Below are positions 34,046-42,677 of a DNA stretch of 64,000 nt, piece by piece. Made by a program: the position numbers and the translations under genes. How positions within the stretch are numbered: the stretch's first letter is position 1; every line of letters starts with the position of its first letter. The stretch comes from Bacillota bacterium (lineage in GTDB: Bacteria; Bacillota; Clostridia; Lachnospirales; Lachnospiraceae), in assembly GCA_023418475.1 (NCBI GenBank), contig JAEZZO010000058.1, positions 12,810 through 76,809 of the forward strand. Reading direction: 5' to 3'. Below the pieces are notes generated by a model. It was given only the letters and a program-made list of their open reading frames with translations. It searched no databases and was not told where the DNA came from.

Positions 34046-34978
34046 ATGGGAGAAAATAAAAGTGGTTTTTTTAGTAAATTGGTACAGGGATTATCCAAGA
34101 CAAGAAATAGTATTGCACATGGGATTGATGCGATTTTTTCCGGATTTTCCAGCATAGATGATGATTTTTATGAAGAACTGGAAGAAATACTTATTATGGC
34201 AGACATTGGCATTAATACGACAACTGCTATTATCGAAAATTTAAGACAGAAGGTAAAGGATAATAAAATTAAGGATCCCGGCGAATGCAGACAGCTGCTG
34301 ATTAACAGTATGAAGGAGCAGATGCAGCTAAAGGAGACCGCTTATGATTTTGAAAATCAAAAATCAGTTGTACTGTTAATTGGTGTGAATGGCGTAGGAA
34401 AGACAACTTCCGTGGGCAAACTAGCCGGACAAATGAAGGACAAAGGCAAGAAAGTGATGGTTGCGGCGGCCGATACCTTCCGTGCAGCAGCTATAGAGCA
34501 GCTTACAGAATGGGCTCATCGGGCCAATGTCAATATTATTGCACAGAAGGAGGGTTCGGATCCCGCAGCAGTTATTTATGATGCTGTAACAGCGGCAAAA
34601 GCCAGAGATGTGGATATCCTTCTTTGTGATACGGCAGGCCGCCTTCATAATAAGAAGAATTTGATGGAGGAGCTTAAAAAGATTGACCGAGTGATTGAAC
34701 GGGAATATCCTGAGGCTTACCGTGAGACATTAGTTGTGCTGGATGGTACAACCGGACAGAATGCACTCGCTCAGGCAAAAGAATTCAATGAGGTTGCAGA
34801 TATAACAGGTATTATACTGACAAAGCTTGACGGTACGGCCAAGGGTGGTATTGCAATCGCAATTCAGTCAGAGCTTGGTATTCCGGTAAAATATATTGGT
34901 ATCGGAGAGAAAATTGATGATTTGCAGAAATTTAACGCAGATGATTTTGTGAATGCATTATTTCAAAAAAATGAATAG
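34046..34978 (+). CDS. ftsY: Signal recognition particle receptor FtsY
   Basis: SRP receptor GTPase that delivers ribosome-nascent chains to the membrane with Ffh. 310 residues: a short basic N-terminus without the long acidic A domain (usual in Firmicutes), the helical N domain (about 20-95), and the NG GTPase with GVNGVGKTTSVGKLA, DTFRAAAIEQL, DTAGRLHNKKNLM, TKLDGTAKGG and GIGEKIDDL. ATGGAGG lies about 6 bases before the ATG. The partner ffh is at 45.3 kb. Confidence 0.97.
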   Translation: MGENKSGFFSKLVQGLSKTRNSIAHGIDAIFSGFSSIDDDFYEELEEILIMADIGINTTTAIIENLRQKVKDNKIKDPGECRQLLINSMKEQMQLKETAYDFENQKSVVLLIGVNGVGKTTSVGKLAGQMKDKGKKVMVAAADTFRAAAIEQLTEWAHRANVNIIAQKEGSDPAAVIYDAVTAAKARDVDILLCDTAGRLHNKKNLMEELKKIDRVIEREYPEAYRETLVVLDGTTGQNALAQAKEFNEVADITGIILTKLDGTAKGGIAIAIQSELGIPVKYIGIGEKIDDLQKFNADDFVNALFQKNE

Positions 34979-35037
34979 AGAAAGATACGTGCTCAAAGTG
35001 ATAAATTTTTACCGGCACGCAAATGGAGGAAAGTATC

Positions 35038-36255
35038 ATGATGACATTGGAAAAATTTGAAGAAGCAACAGAAGCGGTCAAGAAAGTAATTCTACGTACA
35101 GAGCTGGTCTACAGTGATTATTTTTCTGATCTGACGGGTAACAAAGTTTACCTGAAACCGGAGAATATGCAATTCACCGGAGCTTACAAGGTTAGAGGCG
35201 CTTACTATAAAATCAGCACATTAACCAAGGAAGAAAGGGAACGCGGACTAATTACCGCATCGGCAGGAAACCATGCACAGGGAGTTGCCTATGCAGCGAA
35301 GCTCTACAATGCGAAGGCTGTTATTGTGATGCCCTCCACTACTCCGCTTATTAAGGTAAATCGGACAAAGGGCTATGGTGCAGAGGTAATTCTATATGGT
35401 AATGTTTATGATGAAGCTTGTCAGTATGCATTAAAGCTGGCGCAGGAGAAAGGGTATACCTTTATTCATCCGTTTAATGATGAAGTTGTTTCTACCGGAC
35501 AGGGAACCATTGCGATGGAAATATTCAAGGACCTTCCTACGGTTGATATAATCCTTGCTCCAATCGGCGGGGGAGGTCTGCTTGCAGGAGTTGCTACATT
35601 AGCCAAGATGTTAAATCCGAATGTGAAGATAATCGGGGTGGAACCAGCCGGTGCTGCGTGTATGAAAGCATCCATCAAAGCCGGAAGTGTTGTTACACTT
35701 CCCAGTGTTGATACGATTGCAGACGGCACAGCGGTTAAAACACCGGGTGATATTGTGTTCCCTTATATTCAAAAATATGTCGATGATATCATAACCATAG
35801 ATGACCAGGAGCTGATCGTTAATTTTCTGGATATGATTGAAAACCACAAAATGGTAGTTGAGAATTCAGGTTTATTAACAGTGGCTGCATTAAAGCATTT
35901 AAAATGCAAGAAAAAGAAAGTCGTATCCATTCTTAGTGGCGGCAATATGGATATTATTACGGTCTCTTCCATAGTACAGCACGGGCTGATTGAGAGAGGA
36001 CGTGTATTTACCGTATCTGTGCTTCTTCCGGACAGACCGGGGGAACTGGTTAATGTCGCTTCTGTTGTTGCAAAGGCGCAGGGTAATGTCATCCGCCTGG
36101 ATCATAACCAATTTGTAAGCATTAACCGTAATAGTGCGGTTGAACTTACTATTACCATGGAAACCTTTGGTCATGAACATAAACAGCAGATTGTTCAGGC
36201 TCTGATTGATCATGGTTATAATCCGAAGATATTAACACCAAGTAAAGTATATTAG
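35038..36255 (+). CDS. ilvA: Threonine dehydratase with C-terminal ACT domain
   Basis: PLP-dependent threonine ammonia-lyase forming 2-oxobutanoate. 405 residues. The PLP lysine is K51 in FTGAYKVRGAY; the phosphate loop GGGGLLAG, ASAGNHAQGVAYAA and LSGGN are present. The C-terminal ACT-like domain (about 325-400, VLLPDRPGELVNVASV) points to the shorter, catabolic-type or single-ACT form and not the longer two-ACT-like biosynthetic one. ATG 35038 (tandem with 35041) has GGAGG a few bases upstream; ATG 35023 overlaps that site. No other isoleucine genes or T-box leader are nearby. Confidence 0.93.
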   Translation: MMTLEKFEEATEAVKKVILRTELVYSDYFSDLTGNKVYLKPENMQFTGAYKVRGAYYKISTLTKEERERGLITASAGNHAQGVAYAAKLYNAKAVIVMPSTTPLIKVNRTKGYGAEVILYGNVYDEACQYALKLAQEKGYTFIHPFNDEVVSTGQGTIAMEIFKDLPTVDIILAPIGGGGLLAGVATLAKMLNPNVKIIGVEPAGAACMKASIKAGSVVTLPSVDTIADGTAVKTPGDIVFPYIQKYVDDIITIDDQELIVNFLDMIENHKMVVENSGLLTVAALKHLKCKKKKVVSILSGGNMDIITVSSIVQHGLIERGRVFTVSVLLPDRPGELVNVASVVAKAQGNVIRLDHNQFVSINRNSAVELTITMETFGHEHKQQIVQALIDHGYNPKILTPSKVY

Positions 36256-36660
36256 AAAGCATATCGGAATTAGCAGGTATTTTATATTTGTTCATTCGAT
36301 CTTTCTGCTGATGAAATGATACATACTGGACAATATTTTGGCATCCATCCTTTAATATGTCAATGCAGAACGGTGCGTTTCGAAGATATATGAAAATAGG
36401 AGTCATTCTGGCATTAATGGATAGAAAAACGGATAAATTTCAGCGTTTTTACAAGATTACAGCTATTTACAATTTTTACTGAGATTGTTATAATAAGAAT
36501 ATCTTTATATTCTGTATTTCATATCAGATTATTGACATTGGGAGTAGTCATTCATATCTGTAAATAACGGTAACTCATTCTGTTCCTGTATTCAGCCTGT
36601 TTCATAATGGATTAAGTTAGACATCTTATAAAAAAGGGTGTTTTGCATTTTAATTAAGTA
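36256..36660 (+). other. Intergenic region upstream of recA
   Basis: Together with the promoter and LexA site it makes a gap of 494 bases. It is AT-rich and has stops in all frames. A weak second promoter is possible (TTACAA, 16 bases, TATAAT, about 36468-36495), but no repeat or hairpin of note was seen. Confidence 0.4.
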
Positions 36661-36689
36661 TTGACATTCCATGTAAAATAAGTTAATAT
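36661..36689 (+). promoter_or_regulatory. recA: recA promoter
   Basis: TTGACA at 36661-36666, a 17-base spacer and TAATAT at 36684-36689. Confidence 0.8.
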
Positions 36690-36696
36690 GTGAACG

Positions 36697-36710
36697 AGAA
36701 CATTAGTTCG
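36697..36710 (+). promoter_or_regulatory. LexA-binding site (SOS box) at the recA transcription start
   Basis: AGAACATTAGTTCG fits the Gram-positive SOS box CGAAC-N4-GTTCG with one change in the left half. It overlaps the predicted transcription start just after the -10 element, the standard place for LexA repression of recA. Confidence 0.8.
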
Positions 36711-36749
36711 TATTTTGGAGGCGTGGCCTTCATTAAAGGGAGATTAGAT

Positions 36750-37775
36750 ATGGCAAAGGATGATAAAATAAGAGCATTAGAATCTGCTCTTGCGCAGATC
36801 GAGAAGCAGTACGGAAAAGGCTCCATTATGAAGCTTGGTGATACAAATGCTAATATGAACATTGAGACAGTTCCAACCGGTTCCATAAGTCTGGATATTG
36901 CATTGGGCCTTGGTGGTGTACCGAAGGGGAGAATTATTGAGGTGTATGGTCCGGAATCCAGCGGTAAGACAACCGTTGCACTTCATATGGTATCCGAGGT
37001 TCAGAAAAGAGGCGGAATTGCCGGTTTCATTGATGCAGAGCATGCGCTGGATCCGGTTTATGCCAAGAATATCGGAGTTGACATTGATAATTTATATATT
37101 TCACAGCCGGATAACGGTGAGCAGGCTCTTGAAATTACAGAAACTATGGTTCGTTCCGGTGCTGTTGATATCATCATCGTAGATTCCGTAGCAGCACTTG
37201 TTCCTAAGGCTGAAATTGATGGTGAGATGGGAGATTCTCATGTAGGACTTCAGGCAAGATTAATGTCACAGGCTCTTAGAAAATTAACTGCAGTCATCAG
37301 CAAATCCAATTGTATTGTTGTATTTATCAATCAGCTTCGTGAGAAGGTTGGCGTAATGTTTGGAAATCCAGAGACAACAACAGGCGGCCGTGCACTTAAA
37401 TTTTATTCATCCATCCGTCTGGATGTCAGAAGAATTGAGGCTCTGAAGCAGGGCGGCGATGTAGTTGGCAACAGAACAAGAGTGAAGGTAGTTAAAAATA
37501 AAATTGCTCCTCCATTTAAAGAGGCAGAATTTGATATAATGTTTGGAAAAGGTATTTCGAGAGAGGGCGATGTTCTGGATCTGGCAGCGGATGCAGGTAT
37601 TATTGTGAAGAGCGGTGCATGGTATGCATATAATGATGCAACGATCGGGCAGGGCAGAGAGAATGCAAAACAGTTTTTAAGCGATAATCCTGAAATATTT
37701 CATGAAGTTGAAGAAAAAGTCAGAGATAAGTATATGCTGGTGCCGGCAAAGAATTATAACGAAGTACTGGAATAA
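36750..37775 (+). CDS. recA: Recombinase RecA
   Basis: Strand-exchange ATPase and LexA co-protease. 341 residues. It starts MAKDDKIRALESALAQIEKQ, the family N-terminus, with Walker A GPESSGKTT (about 65-73), the L2 loop GNPETTTGGRALKFYSS and the C-terminal domain. Start ATG 36750 has AGGGAGA 8 bases upstream; the longer frame from 36690 would run through the LexA box. Expression should be SOS-controlled. recX follows. Confidence 0.98.
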   Translation: MAKDDKIRALESALAQIEKQYGKGSIMKLGDTNANMNIETVPTGSISLDIALGLGGVPKGRIIEVYGPESSGKTTVALHMVSEVQKRGGIAGFIDAEHALDPVYAKNIGVDIDNLYISQPDNGEQALEITETMVRSGAVDIIIVDSVAALVPKAEIDGEMGDSHVGLQARLMSQALRKLTAVISKSNCIVVFINQLREKVGVMFGNPETTTGGRALKFYSSIRLDVRRIEALKQGGDVVGNRTRVKVVKNKIAPPFKEAEFDIMFGKGISREGDVLDLAADAGIIVKSGAWYAYNDATIGQGRENAKQFLSDNPEIFHEVEEKVRDKYMLVPAKNYNEVLE

Positions 37776-37805
37776 TTCTACATTCTATAGTATAATATAA
37801 AAAAC

Positions 37806-37877
37806 AGGCTGTCCAAGGATGAGTAGCAGGAGAAAGGGTTACATTGTACCTATTTACTGTTAGATCAGGGACAGCCT
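37806..37877 (+). promoter_or_regulatory. Hairpin between recA and recX (possible attenuator)
   Basis: AGGCTGTCC (37806-37814) pairs with GGACAGCCT (37869-37877) across a 54-base loop; TTG follows. It could reduce read-through into recX, as expected where RecX must stay below RecA. Confidence 0.4.
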
Positions 37878-37903
37878 TTGTGATGTATAAAGGAGCAGAA
37901 GGA

Positions 37904-38524
37904 ATGGTTGTTACTAAATTGGAACAGTCGGAACAATCAAAGGTGAGAGTATTTATCGACGATGCTTATGCCTTTCTATTATATCAGAAGGATATCGAAC
38001 AATTTGGACTGAAACAGAGAGGAGTAATTTCAGATGCATTATATGTTAAGATTATGGAAGATACCATATACAGACGTGCAAAGCAAAAAGCTCTGGCTGT
38101 TTTAAAATTTATGGACCGAACCGAGCTGGAGCTTAGGACAAAGCTCCTTGATAACGGATATCCGGAAGAAATTATATTGCGGATCATATCCTATGTGATT
38201 GAGTATGGATATCTTAATGATGAGCGATTTGCCAGGGCATATATCAGAGCGAGAATGAATACGAAAAGTAAACAGGTAATTAAAGGTGAATTGATTCGTA
38301 AAGGCATAGCAAAAGAAGTGGCTGATAGTATATTGGCTGAGGAATATGAGAATACTGAAACCGTTGAAGATGCTGAACTTACAGCGATAAGGAAAGCAGT
38401 TGCCAAGAAGACAAAAAATCCGGAAATGCTTAATCCGCAGGAAAAACAGAAGCTGATGGCATCCCTTTACCGCAAAGGTTTTGAAATTAGCAAAATAAAG
38501 AAAATTATATTGGAAATTAGATAA
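37904..38524 (+). CDS. recX: Regulatory protein RecX
   Basis: Inhibitor of RecA filaments and of its ATPase. 206 residues of the three-helix RecX repeat fold, with YGYLNDERFARAYIRAR, the family hallmark, at about residues 103-119, and LLDNGYPEEIILRII earlier. The N-terminal extension is typical of Firmicute RecX. ATG 37904 is chosen because AAAGGAG lies 8 bases upstream; the frame is open back to a TTG at 37844, which lies inside the hairpin region. Downstream of recA and likely part of its SOS unit. Confidence 0.92.
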   Translation: MVVTKLEQSEQSKVRVFIDDAYAFLLYQKDIEQFGLKQRGVISDALYVKIMEDTIYRRAKQKALAVLKFMDRTELELRTKLLDNGYPEEIILRIISYVIEYGYLNDERFARAYIRARMNTKSKQVIKGELIRKGIAKEVADSILAEEYENTETVEDAELTAIRKAVAKKTKNPEMLNPQEKQKLMASLYRKGFEISKIKKIILEIR

Positions 38525-38559
38525 TTTGTCATTTTAAACCTTATTTAATTAATTTATCC

Positions 38560-38588
38560 TTGCCTTTTTGAAATAAATATTATACAAT
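38560..38588 (+). promoter_or_regulatory. Possible promoter of the carboxyltransferase operon
   Basis: TTGCCT at 38560-38565, a 17-base spacer and TACAAT at 38583-38588, about 55 bases before the first gene. A weak match to the SigA consensus. Confidence 0.4.
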
Positions 38589-38642
38589 TAGACTCGGCAG
38601 AGAATTGATTTATATAACAATAGAAAAAATGGAGGGCTGAAA

Positions 38643-40079
38643 ATGAGCAGTACAGCACAACTGTCAGCAAGAGAGAGAATTACTTCTTTGCTTGACGACA
38701 ATAGTTTTGTTGAAGTCGGCGCTTTCGTTACAAAAAGAAGTACAGACTTTAATCTTCAGCAAAAGGATACCCCAGCTGATGGTGTAATAACCGGTTACGG
38801 TGTCATTGATGGAAATCTTGTTTATGTATATAGTCAGGATGCTTCCGCAATGGGTGGATCAGTCGGTGAAATGCACGCAAAAAAAATAGCACACATTTAT
38901 GATTTGGCACTTAAAGTAGGAGCACCAGTGATCGGTTTAATTGATTCTACAGGAATTCGATTACAGGAAGCTTGCGATGCCTTAGACGGCTTTGGAGCGA
39001 TTTATGCGAAGCAGACACTTGCTTCCGGTATAATTCCTCAGATTACTGCAATTTTTGGAAAATGCGGCGGTGGTCTGGCTGTGATGGCTTCTTTAAGTGA
39101 CTTTTCTTTTATGGAGGGAAATACAGCAAGCTTATTTGTAAACTCCCCGAATGCTTTGGCTGGCAATAGTAAGGAAAAATGTGATACGGCGAAAGCCGCT
39201 TATCAGGCAAAAGCGGGTCTGGTTGATTATGTCGGAAAGTCAGATGCTGACGTACTTGAAGAAATCCGTAATTTGATTACAATTTTACCCTCGAATAATG
39301 AAGATGATGCTTCCTTTGATGAATGCACTGATGATTTAAACCGTCTTCTTACTGACTTTACGAATGAAGTAAAAGATTCAAAGAAAGCTTTAAGTGATAT
39401 TTCGGACAACAATTTCTTCTATGAAGTAAAGCCGGATTATGCGAAAGAAATGGTTACCGGTTTTATTCGTTTAAACGGAGTAACAGTAGGTGCAGTTGCT
39501 AACCGCACCGAGTTAACAGATGATGCCAGAAAAGCGATCGAAAGCTTTGATGGTACTTTAACAACAGATGGATGCTATAAAGCAGCAGAGTTTGTAGAAT
39601 TTTGTGATGCTTTTAACATTCCTATATTAACGCTTACCAACGTAAATGGTTATAAAGCGACTGTAGCAGAGGAAAAAACCATTGCGAAGGCTTCTGCCAA
39701 ATTAACCTATGCATTTGCTAATGCAACAGTTCCCAAGGTGAATTTTGTTGTTGGAAAAGCATATGGTTCTGCTTATATTGCAATGAATTCCAAGCACATC
39801 GGAGCAGATCTGGTGTTTGCAATACCTTCTGCTTCTATAGGTATGATGGATGCGGAGCTTGCTGCACAGATTATCTATGATGAAGAATCTGCAGAGGTAA
39901 GGAAGGAAAAGGCGGCAGAATATGCTGCACTTCAATCAAGTGCGCAGGCAGCTGCAAAGCGCGGATATGTTGACAGTATCATTGAACCGGATACTATCCG
40001 TAAGCATGCTATATATTCCTTTGAGATGCTCTTCACCAAGAGAGAAAACCGTCCTGCTAAAAAACATGGTACCATATAG
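38643..40079 (+). CDS. Biotin-dependent acyl-CoA carboxyltransferase subunit (12S/MmdA type)
   Basis: 478-residue carboxyltransferase with the crotonase-like N and C halves of the transcarboxylase 12S, methylmalonyl-CoA decarboxylase alpha and PccB group. Seen: ARERITSLLDDNSFVEVG, ADGVITGYGVIDG, SQDASAMGGSVGEMHAKKI, GLIDSTGIRLQEA, IFGKCGGGLAVMASLSDF and, in the second half, VGKAYGSAYIAMNSK. It moves a carboxyl group between biotin and an acyl-CoA. It is slightly shorter than the usual 500-520 residues. Together with the biotin carrier and the 5S-type subunit downstream it forms a transcarboxylase-like or decarboxylase-like set. The acyl-CoA substrate is not clear. Confidence 0.88.
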   Translation: MSSTAQLSARERITSLLDDNSFVEVGAFVTKRSTDFNLQQKDTPADGVITGYGVIDGNLVYVYSQDASAMGGSVGEMHAKKIAHIYDLALKVGAPVIGLIDSTGIRLQEACDALDGFGAIYAKQTLASGIIPQITAIFGKCGGGLAVMASLSDFSFMEGNTASLFVNSPNALAGNSKEKCDTAKAAYQAKAGLVDYVGKSDADVLEEIRNLITILPSNNEDDASFDECTDDLNRLLTDFTNEVKDSKKALSDISDNNFFYEVKPDYAKEMVTGFIRLNGVTVGAVANRTELTDDARKAIESFDGTLTTDGCYKAAEFVEFCDAFNIPILTLTNVNGYKATVAEEKTIAKASAKLTYAFANATVPKVNFVVGKAYGSAYIAMNSKHIGADLVFAIPSASIGMMDAELAAQIIYDEESAEVRKEKAAEYAALQSSAQAAAKRGYVDSIIEPDTIRKHAIYSFEMLFTKRENRPAKKHGTI

Positions 40080-40093
40080 AATGAGGTGAGATT

Positions 40094-40456
40094 ATGGGTA
40101 TATTAGAGCATGTAACAAGTAGCCAGGCTATGGTTCTGTCTAATACAGGCAGCTATATCAATATGAATACATTATTCGGAGTTGTAGTTGTTTTAGCAGT
40201 TCTTCTTCTGGTTGCTATCGTATATTTAGTTAATATTATGTCCTATCTGAAGAATGATCCGGCAAATAAAGCAGTATCCGACAATCATGCTTCCGATACC
40301 GGCATTGGAAATACCGGCAGTGTTGTGACCGAGCAGGCTAATCTGGTGGATGACCGTGAATTAGTAGCGGTTATTACAGCAGCGATCTATGCATCCATGG
40401 GCACAGATGCTCCTGCCGATGGTTTGGTAGTCCGTTCCATCCGAAGAGTAAGATAA
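40094..40456 (+). CDS. OadG-family membrane subunit (sodium-pump decarboxylase gamma-like)
   Basis: 120 residues with one membrane helix (about 25-48) followed by a polar linker and a C-terminal tail containing ELVAVITAAIYASMG, a motif seen in OadG/MmdD-type gamma or delta subunits of decarboxylase pumps. It would anchor the carboxyltransferase parts at the membrane. GAGGTGAG lies about 5 bases before the ATG and the gene follows the carboxyltransferase by 14 bases. The beta subunit that would carry out sodium transport is not present in this window. Confidence 0.8.
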   Translation: MGILEHVTSSQAMVLSNTGSYINMNTLFGVVVVLAVLLLVAIVYLVNIMSYLKNDPANKAVSDNHASDTGIGNTGSVVTEQANLVDDRELVAVITAAIYASMGTDAPADGLVVRSIRRVR

Positions 40457-40586
40457 GAAGTCGAAATGTCTATTTCAATTGGCGAGATACATTTATTGCA
40501 TCCGAGATTGATCTCAAGAATAAGCTTAATAAAGAATTCATATAGTAAAGCACCAATGGTGCCAGATAAACAAGGAGGATTTCAAG

Positions 40587-40985
40587 ATGAAATATTATAC
40601 AATAACCGTTAACGGTAACACTTATAATGTATCAGTTCAGGAAGGAGTTGCCGCACCCGCACCTGCTCCGGTTTATGCAGCAGCACCTGTAGCAGCACCT
40701 GCACCCGTTGCAGCAGCACCGGCTCCCGCAGCAGCGCCCGCACCTGCAGCTGCCCCCGCTGGAACAGCAGGAAGTGTTAAGGTAAGCGCACCTATGCCTG
40801 GTAAGATCGTTGCTTTAAAAGCATCCGCTGGACAGGCAGTGAAGAAGGGCGACGTTATTCTGATCCTGGAAGCTATGAAGATGGAAAATGAAATTGTTTC
40901 TCCTCAGGATGGTGTTGTAGCTAGTATCAATGTAACCGCAGGCCAATCTGTTGAAGCAGGTAGTCTGTTAGCTACATTAAACTAA
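40587..40985 (+). CDS. Biotin carboxyl carrier protein (1.3S/MmdC type)
   Basis: 132 residues: a short N-terminal beta segment (YYTITVNGNTYNVSV), an alanine/proline-rich flexible linker (about 22-62), and a biotinyl domain (about 63-132) with EAMKMEN; the biotinyl lysine is K98. It carries carboxybiotin between the 5S-type and 12S-type carboxyltransferases encoded on either side. AAGGAGG lies about 9 bases before the ATG. Confidence 0.95.
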   Translation: MKYYTITVNGNTYNVSVQEGVAAPAPAPVYAAAPVAAPAPVAAAPAPAAAPAPAAAPAGTAGSVKVSAPMPGKIVALKASAGQAVKKGDVILILEAMKMENEIVSPQDGVVASINVTAGQSVEAGSLLATLN

Positions 40986-41012
40986 CTATAAACATTAACA
41001 GGAGGTAGAGTA

Positions 41013-42425
41013 ATGGCTGAACAAGTTAAAAGACCGGTTAAAATAACCGAAACGATATTACGTGATGCTCACCAGTCCCTGATCGCTACAAGAATGACAA
41101 CAGAAGAGATGCTTCCCATTCTTGAAACCATGGATAAAGTAGGTTATCATGCAGTGGAATGCTGGGGCGGTGCAACCTTTGATGCATCCTTACGTTTTTT
41201 AAAGGAAGATCCCTGGGATAGATTAAGAAAATTAAGAAAAGGCTTTAAGAATACAAAGCTTCAGATGCTATTCCGTGGACAGAATATTCTTGGCTACCGC
41301 CATTATGCGGATGATGTAGTAGAGTATTTTGTTCAAAAATCATTTGCAAATGGCATAGATATCATACGTATCTTTGATGCGCTCAATGATATCCGTAATT
41401 TAGAGTGCGCTGTAAAGGCAACCAACAAAGAAAAAGGTCATGCGCAGATTGCGATTTCCTATACTTTAGGTGATGCTTATACAACTGATTATTATGTAAA
41501 AATGGCAAAGAGGATTGAAGAACTTGGTGCTTCTTCCATCTGTATTAAGGATATGGCAGGTTTACTTGTACCATATGAAGCTACTACACTTGTGAAAGCA
41601 TTAAAATCTGCTGTAAAAATCCCGATTGATCTGCATACCCATTACACCAGTGGTGTTGCTGGAATGACATATCTTAAGGCTGTAGAAGCAGGTTGTGATA
41701 TTATCGATACGGCAGTTTCTCCGTTCGCAATGGGAACAAGCCAGCCAGCTACAGAAGTTATGGTAGAGACATTTAAAGGAACACCTTATGATACAGGATA
41801 TGATCAGAAGCTTCTTGCTCAGATTGCAGATCATTTTCGTCCGATTCGTGATAAGGCGCTGGAAACCGGACGTCTTAATCCGAAGGTAATGGGTGTTGAT
41901 ATTCAGACACTACTGTATCAGGTACCGGGTGGTATGCTTTCCAATCTGGTTTCACAGCTAAAGGAAGCAAAGCAGGAAGATAAATATTATGAAGTACTGA
42001 AAGAAGTTCCGAGAGTGCGTAAAGATTTCGGTGAACCGCCGCTCGTTACTCCTTCCAGCCAGATCGTAGGCACACAGGCAGTATTAAACGTACTTATGGG
42101 TGAGCGCTACAAGATGGTTACCAAGGAAAGTAAGGCAATATTATCCGGTGAATATGGTCAGACGGTAAAGCCTTTTAATCCTGAAATTCAGAAGAAAGTT
42201 ATCGGTGATAAGAAACCGATTACCTGCCGTCCGGCTGATTTGCTTGAGCCAGAGCTTAATAAAATTGAAGCTGAACTGGGAGAATGGAAGCAGCAGGATG
42301 AAGATATCTTAACCTATGCATTATTTCCTCAGGTTGCAATGGATTTCTTTAAATACCGTCAGGCGCAACAGACAGGCGTTGATGTAGCCGCAGCAGACAA
42401 GGCGAACAAGGCATATCCGGTATAA
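41013..42425 (+). CDS. oadA: Pyruvate/oxaloacetate carboxyltransferase (OadA/5S type)
   Basis: 470-residue TIM-barrel carboxyltransferase that moves carboxyl between oxaloacetate/pyruvate and biotin. D18 and the RDAHQSL motif, the carboxylated lysine at about K179 in SICIKDMAG, the metal-binding HTH (208-210) in DLHTHYTSG, and the C-terminal PLVTPSSQIVGTQAV domain are all seen. It lacks the fused biotinyl domain of enterobacterial OadA; that domain is supplied by the separate gene upstream. GGAGG lies 7 bases before the ATG. A strong terminator closes the operon. Confidence 0.94.
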   Translation: MAEQVKRPVKITETILRDAHQSLIATRMTTEEMLPILETMDKVGYHAVECWGGATFDASLRFLKEDPWDRLRKLRKGFKNTKLQMLFRGQNILGYRHYADDVVEYFVQKSFANGIDIIRIFDALNDIRNLECAVKATNKEKGHAQIAISYTLGDAYTTDYYVKMAKRIEELGASSICIKDMAGLLVPYEATTLVKALKSAVKIPIDLHTHYTSGVAGMTYLKAVEAGCDIIDTAVSPFAMGTSQPATEVMVETFKGTPYDTGYDQKLLAQIADHFRPIRDKALETGRLNPKVMGVDIQTLLYQVPGGMLSNLVSQLKEAKQEDKYYEVLKEVPRVRKDFGEPPLVTPSSQIVGTQAVLNVLMGERYKMVTKESKAILSGEYGQTVKPFNPEIQKKVIGDKKPITCRPADLLEPELNKIEAELGEWKQQDEDILTYALFPQVAMDFFKYRQAQQTGVDVAAADKANKAYPV

Positions 42426-42476
42426 AAGCTCAACTTGTCGCATAAGGTGCATTCATTCTTGAAACACTTATCAAAG

Positions 42477-42522
42477 CAAAACACTAAAAGTTGGTATATT
42501 ATTACTTTTAGTGTTTTGTTCT
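42477..42522 (+). terminator. Rho-independent terminator of the carboxyltransferase operon
   Basis: A perfect 14-base stem, CAAAACACTAAAAG (42477-42490) with CTTTTAGTGTTTTG (42505-42518), then TTCTAT. The A-rich 5' side would let it work in both directions. Confidence 0.88.
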
Positions 42523-42677
42523 ATACAGGGAATAATTACCGTTTCAAAATACTTTATAATAAATTCGAGATAAACTATAAATAGAGGACTCTAAACTTCT
42601 ACAGGCGTAAAGCTAATCTGCTTACTTATCAATAAATCTTTATTCAATCATCAAGCATAGGGAAAAGAGGATATGAT

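Noticed and set aside
34979..35037. T-box or leader peptide before the threonine dehydratase gene
   Set aside because: The gap is only about 60 bases and lacks the T-box core GGTGGNACCGCG.
40465..40602. ORF of about 45 codons between the OadG-like and biotin carrier genes
   Set aside because: No ribosome site, and it overlaps the start of the carrier gene out of frame.
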